Assembly: GCA_002723345.1 (NCBI GenBank)
Contig: PBNV01000022.1
Span: forward strand, 1-38,393
Length of the DNA: 38,393 bases
Direction: 5' to 3'
Source of the DNA: Rhodospirillaceae bacterium
Lineage (GTDB): Bacteria; Pseudomonadota; Alphaproteobacteria; Rhodospirillales; UBA2165
Shown here one piece after another: positions 1 through 7,237 of the stretch. Under the pieces are notes generated by a model. It worked only from the letters and a program-made list of their open reading frames with translations. It searched no databases and was not told where the DNA came from. The position numbers and the translations under genes were made by a program. Each line of letters starts with the position of its first letter. The first letter of the stretch is position 1.

Positions 1-1328
1 ATCGGGTAATCAACAATCCAACAAAATCTGAAAACATCTCTCTCGCATAGATCCAAATCCTCGCCAATTTTATCCCGCGCACCACCGGCGAAAGCTGCGA
101 AAGTCTTTGGAACACCGGCCAGAAAGAAAACTGCGTCACCATCCATAAGCCCAAGATTATTCCTCAGCTGCTCGGTGCGATCCGGCCCAATATTCTTGGC
201 GAGTGGGCCCGCACCCTCGCCATCTCGGAAGAAAATATACCCAAGCCCCGGCTGGCCCTGGCTCTGCGCCCAGCTGTTCATGCGGTCACAGAACGCTCTA
301 CTGCCTCCGTTGGGTGCTGGAATGGCCCACACCCGAACGGCGGGATCTTTCTCTATCATCCCCGCAAATATCTTGAACCCGGATCCTCTAAATGTCTCCG
401 TTACATCGCACATTTTAATGGGATTGCGCAGATCCGGTTTGTCATTACCGTACCACTGAATGGAGTCTCTATAGGCAATCCGGGGGAAAGGCGCACGGGT
501 TACCTCCCGGCCATGACTGAACTCCTCAAAGACGCCATTAAGGACCGGCTCTAAAGCGTTAAAAACATCGTCTTGGGTACAAAAAGACATCTCCACGTCA
601 AGTTGGTAAAACTCACCGGGTGACCGGTCAGCCCGTGCATCCTCGTCCCGAAAACACGGCGCGATTTGAAAATACTTATCAAAACCAGACACCATGATGA
701 GCTGTTTAAAAATCTGTGGGGCTTGGGGTAGGGCGTAAAATTTACCAGGATGAATGCGGCTCGGTACCAAGTAATCCCGTGCACCCTCGGGTGAAGAGGC
801 CGTCAAAATAGGCGTCTGAAATTCCAAAAACCCAGCGTCTGTCATGCGGCGCCGAATAGATGAAATCACACTATTTCTCAGAATAATGTTGGTGTGAACA
901 TGCTCTCTGCGAAGGTCCAGAAACCGATAACGTAATCTGAGATCTTCTGGGAGCTCGACATCTCCAGCTACTTGTAAAGGCAAAGTATCGGCGGCCGACT
1001 CGACTTGGATCTCGCTTATACGGAGCTCAATTTCTCCAGTCTGAAGGTCGGGATTAATCGTTTCATCGCTGCGACGCTCAATCCTTCCAGTAACAGTTAC
1101 AACGCTCTCGGGTCGAATAGCCTCAGCCGTCTCAAAATTGTCCGCGTCGATCTCGATCACACACTGCGTCAAGCCGTAATGATCCCTAAGATCAATAAAG
1201 AGCAGATTTCCGTGATCCCGTTTTCGATGGACCCAGCCGGAGAGGCGCGCCGTAATTCCAGCATTGTCCATGCGGAGTTCTCCGCAAGTGTGGGATCGGT
1301 ATGGGTGTAGGTCGGACTCGCCGGTCAT
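1..1328 (-). CDS. aspS: Aspartyl-tRNA synthetase, N-terminal 442 codons (3' end outside window)
   Basis: Class II aminoacyl-tRNA synthetase that charges tRNA-Asp in the cytoplasm. The leftward frame is open from an ATG at 1326-1328 to the window edge. It begins [19 protein letters not shown], the usual start of the OB-fold anticodon-binding domain. Around residues 190-240 it carries the class II motif 2 region with [19 protein letters not shown]. The GEFYQLD variant is what I associate with alphaproteobacterial AspRS. The bacterial GAD-type insertion region follows. Motif 3 and the C-terminus lie beyond position 1; bacterial AspRS is usually near 590-600 residues, so about a quarter is missing. 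The gene lies downstream of the nitroreductase gene on the same strand, with a 116-base gap. The frame is intact throughout. Confidence 0.97.
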   Translation of the reverse strand, partial: MTGESDLHPYRSHTCGELRMDNAGITARLSGWVHRKRDHGNLLFIDLRDHYGLTQCVIEIDADNFETAEAIRPESVVTVTGRIERRSDETINPDLQTGEIELRISEIQVESAADTLPLQVAGDVELPEDLRLRYRFLDLRREHVHTNIILRNSVISSIRRRMTDAGFLEFQTPILTASSPEGARDYLVPSRIHPGKFYALPQAPQIFKQLIMVSGFDKYFQIAPCFRDEDARADRSPGEFYQLDVEMSFCTQDDVFNALEPVLNGVFEEFSHGREVTRAPFPRIAYRDSIQWYGNDKPDLRNPIKMCDVTETFRGSGFKIFAGMIEKDPAVRVWAIPAPNGGSRAFCDRMNSWAQSQGQPGLGYIFFRDGEGAGPLAKNIGPDRTEQLRNNLGLMDGDAVFFLAGVPKTFAAFAGGARDKIGEDLDLCERDVFRFCWIVDYP

Positions 1329-1415
1329 ATCTAACTCAACTTTGCCAAAAAAAAATAGGGATGCTACATGATCAGTGCGCCACGGCTCATTGTGGCGGCG
1401 CGTTTACAAGGAAAC

Positions 1416-1436
1416 TTGGCCGAATTCAAGGGCCAA
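1416..1436 (-). terminator. Weak hairpin after the nitroreductase gene
   Basis: The arms TTGGCC and GGCCAA form a 6-bp stem around a 9-base loop, starting 9 bases past the nitroreductase stop. In leftward transcription it is followed by GTTTCC, a poor U-tract. It could be a weak terminator or only a local palindrome. A separate A9 run on the plus strand at 1347-1355, near the aspS start, has no adjacent stem. Confidence 0.25.
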
Positions 1437-1444
1437 AAGTTACG

Positions 1445-2101
1445 CTACAGGATTTCACATACCTCTGCAAAGTCAAAGCGTGGCAGTTTCTTAAACACGG
1501 TGGTTTCATCGCCATGACCAATGCTACAAATAAAATTTGTTTTGACCTTTGTGCCGGCCCAATAGACATCATCCGCTGCTTTTTTATTCAGCCCCTGCAT
1601 CGGCCCGGCATCGAGACCGACAGCGCGGACGGCCAAAATAAAATAAGCGGATTGGAGCGTTCCATTCCGCATGGCCCAATCTGGAATCAGCTCTGGATTT
1701 TCCGTCATACGCTTTGATATTGCGCCTGGGCGATGCGGTGTAAGAAACACATCATGGTCATAAAAAGCATAATCATTTCCGAAGATTGCCACCGCAGGCG
1801 CTTGCATGGTTTTTGCCCTGTTTGGTTCGAATAAGATCGGTTCCAAAATCTTTTTCGCGTTATCAGAGCAAACAAATTTAATTCGGATTGGGCAGGCATT
1901 TGAACTAGTAGGGCATAATTTCATGAGATCGTAAATATCGCGCAACTGGGCCGCTGAAACAGGTTTGTCGGTCCAACCGTTAAAAGAACGGGCTTCCCTA
2001 AACATCATATCCTTACTGTATTCATCCAAACCGGAGATCTTCGCTCGCGTTTGCCGGATTATTTCCTGGGCTTTCAAATCCATTTGATCTTTAGCATCCA
2101 T
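1445..2101 (-). CDS. RutE/HadB-type nitroreductase-family oxidoreductase
   Basis: FMN-dependent NAD(P)H oxidoreductase of the nitroreductase fold, subgroup of RutE (malonic semialdehyde reductase). The subgroup signs are FREARSFNGWTDKPV near the N-terminus, then LMKLCPTSSNACPIR, where related proteins read as a GPTSxN-type FMN-contact segment. NRAKTMQAPAVAIFG and a C-terminal GHGD follow. Length is 218 residues, near the usual size. An ATG exists at 2119, but the one at 2101 is preferred: GGAGGT lies 10 bases before it and inside the longer reading. No other rut genes are present, so a pyrimidine-catabolic role is not supported by context. The substrate is unknown; it may be a general quinone, nitro or semialdehyde reductase. 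Confidence 0.85.
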   Translation of the reverse strand: MDAKDQMDLKAQEIIRQTRAKISGLDEYSKDMMFREARSFNGWTDKPVSAAQLRDIYDLMKLCPTSSNACPIRIKFVCSDNAKKILEPILFEPNRAKTMQAPAVAIFGNDYAFYDHDVFLTPHRPGAISKRMTENPELIPDWAMRNGTLQSAYFILAVRAVGLDAGPMQGLNKKAADDVYWAGTKVKTNFICSIGHGDETTVFKKLPRFDFAEVCEIL

Positions 2102-2421
2102 GATCGTGAGAACCTCCATGTGAAATATGAAAATTGAATATGTGGGCCTGGGTACGCGATAGCAAGATTCAGGGCAATCACAGATGTCTCAGATATACCG
2201 CCTCTCCTTGAAAGGCAATCAAATCTCTGTTAACGGCGTAAACCCTCCACTCGGACGCGTATGATCGAGATAGAATTACGGTTTACGTTTGTGGCTCCGT
2301 GACGTCATTTGCTATATGATAGCCTCGGAAGACATGTCGGTTTTACCGATATTAGCTAATTATTAGCCGGCCAAGGTAGGGCTAGGCAGCGACAGATTGG
2401 GACATTTGGAAGGACAATACC
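2102..2421. promoter_or_regulatory. Divergent intergenic region with a 13-base palindrome
   Basis: No gene is seen in these 320 bases between two outward-facing genes, so both promoters probably lie here. A perfect inverted repeat GCTAATTATTAGC (6 bp, one-base centre) sits at 2355-2367, 55 bases before the phosphoesterase start. A TATGAT hexamer at 2315-2320 could be a -10 element, but I find no convincing -35 at the right distance. The palindrome would then fall in the early transcribed region, where a repressor site is plausible. This is inference. Confidence 0.4.
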
Positions 2422-3201
2422 ATGTCATATAAGTTTTGCCTTTATTCAGACATTCACGGCCAAATCCCGCAATTGGAAGCGGTTGAGGCCGGAGTCGCAA
2501 AGGAAAACCCTGATAAAGTGATCGTGATCGGAGACTTGGTCGGATTGGGCCCGGAACCAGGGGACATTGTGCAACGGATGATGGATCGTCCGGAAATTGA
2601 TGTCATCGTGGGCAACGTTGATCTATGGGTGACCCGGAAAGTATGGGAGACAACAAAACCGAAAAGCCCCCACCAGGAGTGGATGTTTCGCATGATGGAG
2701 ATGACGCGCGACCGCCTGAACGACAGTCAGATTGAGTGGCTTGACAAGCGTCCCTTCTCCATGACCTACACCCCCGACCTAGGTCATGACTTTCACGTGT
2801 TCCATGGAACACCCTACGACATTGGCGATTCAGACGCCTTCCCATTCCGCCTGACGGACGATGAAATTGCTGAAAAACTCAGAGGATATGACTATGACGT
2901 TATGTCTCACGGCCACATTCATGGTCCTTCTGTTCGCGATATCCCGCGCGCCGATCGCAAATTTCAACAGTTGGTATGTGCTGCCGCAGTTGGAATGAGT
3001 TGGGATGGCGATCCACGCCCCTCTTATGCGGTCGTTGAATATCTCGGTGATGGCAAATGGAACAACCGTGTTAAGCGTGTTGAATTCGACAGTGAGGAAC
3101 AAGCCGCGTTCAACGAGAACAGCTGGATTGAGCACGGCGAGCGTATCGCCGGCATGATCCGGTCTGGGCAATTCTGGAACCCAGATCATATGCCGCACTA
3201 A
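2422..3201 (+). CDS. YfcE/MJ0936-like metallophosphoesterase
   Basis: Calcineurin-fold metal-dependent phosphoesterase of 259 residues. The conserved metal-site blocks appear in order: SDIHG (residues 9-13), GDLVGLGP (about 38-45), GNVD (about 64-67, replacing the usual GNHD/GNxD), HGTP and GHIHGP. They supply the Asp, His and Asn ligands of a dinuclear centre. Relatives include predicted phosphodiesterases with cAMP, 2',3'-cNMP or unknown substrates, so the substrate cannot be read from the sequence. The ATG is supported by GGAAGGA 8 bases upstream. A strong terminator follows the stop, so this looks like a single-gene transcript. The protein has no signal peptide and should be cytoplasmic. 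Confidence 0.9.
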   Translation: MSYKFCLYSDIHGQIPQLEAVEAGVAKENPDKVIVIGDLVGLGPEPGDIVQRMMDRPEIDVIVGNVDLWVTRKVWETTKPKSPHQEWMFRMMEMTRDRLNDSQIEWLDKRPFSMTYTPDLGHDFHVFHGTPYDIGDSDAFPFRLTDDEIAEKLRGYDYDVMSHGHIHGPSVRDIPRADRKFQQLVCAAAVGMSWDGDPRPSYAVVEYLGDGKWNNRVKRVEFDSEEQAAFNENSWIEHGERIAGMIRSGQFWNPDHMPH

Positions 3202-3224
3202 TTCTCGATATGAGTTAATCATTT

Positions 3225-3258
3225 AGGCTGTTTCCGGAAACCGGGGACAGCCTTTTTT
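3225..3258 (+). terminator. Rho-independent terminator after the phosphoesterase
   Basis: A 13-bp stem runs from AGGCTGTTTCCGG (3225-3237) to CCGGGGACAGCCT (3241-3253) with an AAA loop, including two G-U pairs. A T6 run follows at 3253-3258. Stem, short loop and U-tract are all canonical. It ends only 15 bases before the ATG of the next gene. Confidence 0.85.
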
Positions 3259-3273
3259 CTTTGCTGAGCAATC

Positions 3274-3993
3274 ATGACCAACAAACCCTCTCTTTGGGAA
3301 AAGCAAATCAAAGCTCAGATCAGGCACCGCTATGCACAGCAGGCGGCGGCCGGTGGGTTGCATGAGAATGCCGCAGATAGCATGCGGAACGCCGGTTATC
3401 CGCAGGACTGGATCGACCAACTACCCGATACGCTCATCGCGGCATTCTCAGGATGCGGCTGCCCTTTGGCAAATCTGAAACTGATCGGAGAGGAAGTCGT
3501 CATGGATCTTGGTGCCGGCGCCGGCATTGACAGCTTCTTAGTCGCCAGTCGTTTACCTGCCGGAATGGTGATCTCTGTAGATTTTACGGCAGAAATGCTG
3601 AGCATTGCCGCGAAAAAAACAACTTACCAAAACGTGATCCGTATCGCCGCTGACATTGAACGTCTGCCGTTCCCAGATAAGCTCTCCGATCTGATTTTGG
3701 CTAATGCGTCCTTTACCCTCGCTACGGACAAATCTAGGGCTATGGCGGAGGCCCACCGACTACTGAAGCCTGGCGGACGTTTGGCCATATGCGATCTTGT
3801 CCATGACGGGGACCTACCGCACGACATCATCGAGGATCCTCTGGCTCATACGACATCTCTGGGGGGAGTAATCAGCCCAAGATATCTGCAGAAAATCGCA
3901 GCTGCTGCGGGGTTTCAGGACGTCCACATGTCAAATTACCGCCCGTTCTCTTGCGTTTCGGCTGTAACGCTGACCGCGCGCCGGCCCCTTTAA
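3274..3993 (+). CDS. ArsM-like SAM-dependent methyltransferase
   Basis: Class I SAM methyltransferase (Methyltransf_11/25 fold), 239 residues. Motif I is DLGAGAGID at about 78-86, and the post-motif LLKPGGRLAICDLV is clear. The segment SGCGCPLANLKL just before motif I resembles the GCGxP segment of arsenite methyltransferases, including one of their arsenic-binding cysteines (here Cys61, with Cys63 added). The second ArsM cysteine position appears lost, since the region reads NASFTLATDKS. A Cys occurs near the C-terminus in FSCVSA. Arsenic methylation is therefore possible but unproven. It could act on another metalloid or a small molecule, and no ars genes are nearby. Start context is weak, and the ATG lies immediately after a strong terminator, so its promoter is unclear. 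Confidence 0.75.
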   Translation: MTNKPSLWEKQIKAQIRHRYAQQAAAGGLHENAADSMRNAGYPQDWIDQLPDTLIAAFSGCGCPLANLKLIGEEVVMDLGAGAGIDSFLVASRLPAGMVISVDFTAEMLSIAAKKTTYQNVIRIAADIERLPFPDKLSDLILANASFTLATDKSRAMAEAHRLLKPGGRLAICDLVHDGDLPHDIIEDPLAHTTSLGGVISPRYLQKIAAAAGFQDVHMSNYRPFSCVSAVTLTARRPL

Positions 3994-4060
3994 CGCATTA
4001 AGATAGCTGGCTACTGTCAGGGGACCTCTTTTAATTCCACCGGCTGTCATTTCAGTACTG

Positions 4061-4106
4061 AGGCCACTTACGAGCGGCTTTATGACGTTAAATCCTTGGC
4101 CTTTTT
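4061..4106 (+). terminator. Possible weak terminator before rnd
   Basis: AGGCCA (4061-4066) can pair with TGGCCT (4097-4102), and T4 follows the stem's last T. The loop is 30 bases and the stem only 6 bp, so this is a weak candidate. Confidence 0.25.
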
Positions 4107-4136
4107 ATGCAATGAAAGATTGTGTAAAACCCTCCC

Positions 4137-5300
4137 ATGACAGTCATCACTGACTCAGAGTCCCTCTCTCTTCTTTGCGGTCGCCTCTCGCAAGCTCCCT
4201 ACATCACCGTTGACACGGAATTTATGAGGGAAAAAACTTATTGGCCTCAGTTATGCTTGGTGCAGCTCGCGGATGAAAACGAAGCGGCTGCGGTAGACGT
4301 TTTAGCTGAAGACATGAATCTACGACCGCTACTGGATTTAATGGCCAATAAAAAAGTCCTCAAAGTGTTCCACGCTGCCAGGCAAGACCTGGAGATTTTT
4401 TATCGGCTCATGGGCGCACTTCCAGCACCGCTCTTTGATACGCAGATAGCTGCAATGGTGTGCGGTTTTGGCGACTCTGCAGGCTATGAGACGCTGGTTC
4501 GAAACCTAACCGACCACGCCATCGATAAGTCCTCCCGGTTTACAGATTGGGCACAAAGGCCACTCACGGAAAAGCAAATCGATTATGCAGTAGCAGACGT
4601 CACCCACCTTCGGGAGGTTTACTCACGATTGGCTCAAAATCTGGAACAGAATGGCCGTAGCGAATGGTTAGAGGAAGAGCTCAGCGATCTGCTCGACAAT
4701 GGCAATTATACATTTTCACCAGACGCAGCCTGGCGGCGGATCAAGAGCCGGGCGGCAAAACCGCGTTATCTTGCTATTCTGAGAGAAATCGCAGCGTGGC
4801 GTGAGCGGGAGGCCCAGTCAAGAGACCTGCCCCGGGGGCGGATACTGCGGGATGAAGCTCTAGTCGAAATCGCCCACCATGCTCCCACCACATCATCTGC
4901 GCTAGCACGGGTCCGAGGTCTTGGTCAAAAACTGGCGGACGGCCCGATGGGCAGAGAGCTGATCGTTGCCATTCAGGCGGGCCTCGACGTGCCAGAGAGC
5001 AATCTGCCGAAAATAAAAAAGAACAAACCTCTACCCCGGGGTTTTGGCCCCGTGACGGACCTCCTAAAAGTTCTCTTGAAACATAAATGTGAGGAGCATG
5101 ACGTTGCCCAAAAGCTCATTGCGACGGGTGATGATTTGGAAAAAATCGCAGCCTATGGGGACAAAGCGGACGTCAGGGCGCTACATGGATGGCGGCGGGA
5201 TATATTCGGTAACGACGCCTTGGCGGTCAGGTCTGGTAGCCTTGCAATGGTCGTAAACGGTCAGGCATTGGAACTCGTGGAATTCGAGGATGGTCAGTAA
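4137..5300 (+). CDS. rnd: Ribonuclease D
   Basis: 3'-to-5' exoribonuclease that trims tRNA and other structured RNA 3' ends. The DEDD-y catalytic set is visible: D26 and E28 in VDTEF, D84 in HAARQDLE, and Y150/D154 in YAVADVTHL. An HRDC-type helical region follows at about 205-285 (REIAAWREREAQSRDLPRG), then a second helical segment. Length of 387 residues is typical. The start ATG at 4137 has only a weak ribosome-binding site. It faces ppx with a 16-base gap. In many alphaproteobacteria rnd lies beside ppx and aspS; here all three are close, but rnd is on the opposite strand from the other two. Confidence 0.95.
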   Translation: MTVITDSESLSLLCGRLSQAPYITVDTEFMREKTYWPQLCLVQLADENEAAAVDVLAEDMNLRPLLDLMANKKVLKVFHAARQDLEIFYRLMGALPAPLFDTQIAAMVCGFGDSAGYETLVRNLTDHAIDKSSRFTDWAQRPLTEKQIDYAVADVTHLREVYSRLAQNLEQNGRSEWLEEELSDLLDNGNYTFSPDAAWRRIKSRAAKPRYLAILREIAAWREREAQSRDLPRGRILRDEALVEIAHHAPTTSSALARVRGLGQKLADGPMGRELIVAIQAGLDVPESNLPKIKKNKPLPRGFGPVTDLLKVLLKHKCEEHDVAQKLIATGDDLEKIAAYGDKADVRALHGWRRDIFGNDALAVRSGSLAMVVNGQALELVEFEDGQ

Positions 5301-5316
5301 TGACCTCCAGCTCGAT

Positions 5317-6864
5317 CTACCGGATTGTGTAGCTCACACCTATCTCTTTCGCCAGGTCTCGAACAATCGATTCCACGGCGCTGCTGGAGAATAATTGCCG
5401 GTCACTAGTCAAATCGAGACTGATCCCGCCTTCCGAAAAACCCAAGCTTGTTCTTGAGAGCAATCCCGGCACGCCGCCCGACAACACATGGGCCAAGCGC
5501 AGGGATACCCCGATGGTTGCCGCGCTTTGCCGTTCCTGCTCTGACAAAAGTGAGTGAACCTGCTGCACCTCATACTGATTGCGCCGGCCTTCGTAGCGCA
5601 CAAAGATGGCGAGTGCGAGAAGAACACGCTCATGATGGGTAATACCGGCAATTGGCAGTCGCAATATCCGAATGAAGGAATGCAATGCCCTGTAATCCGG
5701 ATGCTCTGTCCACCCAATATCACTTAGAAGCGCGGCGGCATCTAGCATACGGCTCATTTTCGAGCTTAATCCCGGCAACACTGGCTGGACCCAGTCTGCG
5801 ATCTCTCTACCATGAAGTGAAAAGCGGCCACTTCGCTTGGCAAAGCCAGCACAGGCACTGATTAGGGGATCTTCGTCTCTCATCTTCGGGGGCAACAGAT
5901 CAAAGAACAATCCCTCGCGAAGCCCATAGCCCGAGAAAATAAGTTTGTGCGGTGATGCGTGTTTAAGGAGCCGATCGAGAACCAGGGCGGCCATTGGCAG
6001 GGTCTCCGAACGTCTCCGCGCCGCACGGTAATTGCGCCGGAGCGATACGCTAGACTGGCGGGAAATTACCTCTGTCAGATCGCTCGCCGCTGACACGTCC
6101 ATACTATAGTTGTCGATCAAATGCAGTGGATATTCGGTCTGCTGAATGTGGATACGGGCAATGGCCCGCCAAATGCCACCGACCGCGTAAAAGCTCTTTC
6201 CTCTCACCTGATCGAGCCAGGAAATACTCGATAGTCTCTCATCTATTAATAACCTCGCTGTCCGCACGTCCCCGTCTGAGTCCTCGGTAATGCGAAGGTG
6301 ACCAAGTGGCAGGGTTATGCTGTCTTGATAGTGCCCCGCACTCAGGTTCGCCAAATCTAGGCTCCCGCCCCCCATATCGCCGAACAACCCGTCGGCGTGA
6401 GGAAGCCCCCCTAATATACCGACAGCTCCCAGCCTGGCCTCTTCACGTCCGCTCAACACCTCAACAGGGAAACCGCAGCGGTCCCTGACGAGGTCGGCGA
6501 ATGTTTGTCCGTCCTCAGAGTCACGCACGGCAGCCGTCGCTACCATCCGAAATTGATCCACCCTCATCTCTCGCGCCAAGGCGCAGAACCTGTCCAAAGC
6601 AGAGAGGGCGCGCTCAACACCCTCGGCGTTCAACTTTCCCGATTTACCTATCCCTTTTCCCAGGCCACAGACCACGCGTTCATTGAAAATGGGCACAGGC
6701 AGGCGCGCAGGCGCATCATAGACAACCATTCGTACTGTGTTTGATCCGATATCAATGATCGCGATACGATTTGAGGCGCTATCAGTGTTCCGGGTATTAT
6801 CAACGACAGGCAACGTTAGAGTGGAAGCTGGCGAAGTCATGTAATCATTACGAATTTTTGTCAT
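5317..6864 (-). CDS. ppx: Exopolyphosphatase (Ppx/GppA family)
   Basis: Releases orthophosphate from the ends of polyphosphate, or hydrolyses pppGpp in GppA-like members. The ASKHA-fold phosphate loops are clear: IDIGSNTVRMVVYDA near residues 38-52, and DMGGGSLDLA at about 167-176. GREEARLGAVG and GHLRITED lie around them. A C-terminal HD-like helical region follows, with HHERVLLALAIFVRYEG. At 515 residues it is the long form. The first ATG is at 6864 and a second in-frame ATG at 6840; neither has a good ribosome-binding site. The two lie in a 24-base tandem repeat. No ppk gene is next to it, although ppk-ppx pairing is common in the class. Confidence 0.93.
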   Translation of the reverse strand: MTKIRNDYMTSPASTLTLPVVDNTRNTDSASNRIAIIDIGSNTVRMVVYDAPARLPVPIFNERVVCGLGKGIGKSGKLNAEGVERALSALDRFCALAREMRVDQFRMVATAAVRDSEDGQTFADLVRDRCGFPVEVLSGREEARLGAVGILGGLPHADGLFGDMGGGSLDLANLSAGHYQDSITLPLGHLRITEDSDGDVRTARLLIDERLSSISWLDQVRGKSFYAVGGIWRAIARIHIQQTEYPLHLIDNYSMDVSAASDLTEVISRQSSVSLRRNYRAARRRSETLPMAALVLDRLLKHASPHKLIFSGYGLREGLFFDLLPPKMRDEDPLISACAGFAKRSGRFSLHGREIADWVQPVLPGLSSKMSRMLDAAALLSDIGWTEHPDYRALHSFIRILRLPIAGITHHERVLLALAIFVRYEGRRNQYEVQQVHSLLSEQERQSAATIGVSLRLAHVLSGGVPGLLSRTSLGFSEGGISLDLTSDRQLFSSSAVESIVRDLAKEIGVSYTIR

Positions 6865-6889
6865 CTAATGGCTACGAATTATTATCATC
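6842..6889. repeat. Two-copy 24-base tandem repeat across the ppx start
   Basis: Copies at 6842-6865 and 6866-6889 match at 19 of 24 positions. In ppx orientation each copy begins GATGA and shares ATTCGTA. The upstream copy would encode a 7-codon open frame starting ATG and ending TAG directly before the ppx ATG. It could be a duplicated start region or a tiny leader ORF. Confidence 0.5.
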
Positions 6890-7237
6890 CGTATTCTTAG
6901 GGGCCTGAAGTTTGATTCCAGCCCGACAATATTCTTCAAGCAATAAAGCAGGCAGTCTATATCTTATGTATGGCCGCTAAATGGATATGCGTCCACTCTA
7001 ATCTGTCAACGCATTCATTCCACATGACGTCAGAAACTTTGCCAGGAAGTCGGGACTGCCGCTTTGAAATCATATAGTATTTTTTTGCACGTCCTTGCGC
7101 CGATAATGAGGCGGTCCAGAAAAACATTAATGAAAGAAACGTGAATCATTTTCCGGACCGGCAATTTTCTGTTACGAGATAACAACAAAGGTGAGAGTAT
7201 CGCCACCCAACAAGAATTGTAGGACGTACCCTAGTCA
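6890..7237. promoter_or_regulatory. Divergent region with a 12-bp inverted repeat
   Basis: These 348 gene-free bases separate ppx from the glycosyltransferase. An inverted repeat lies at 7112-7123 and 7149-7160 (arms CGGTCCAGAAAA and TTTTCCGGACCG), with one mismatch and a 25-base AT-rich spacer. It is 77 bases before the glycosyltransferase start. No T-run follows it, so a terminator is unlikely; a regulator site or 5' UTR hairpin is possible. A TATAGT at about 7075 may be a -10 element, but no -35 is clear. Confidence 0.4.

Noticed and set aside
1340..1410. Terminator made of the GCCAC/GTGGC hairpin and the A9/T9 run before aspS
   Set aside because: In leftward transcription the T-run is over 20 bases from the stem, so it does not form an intrinsic terminator.
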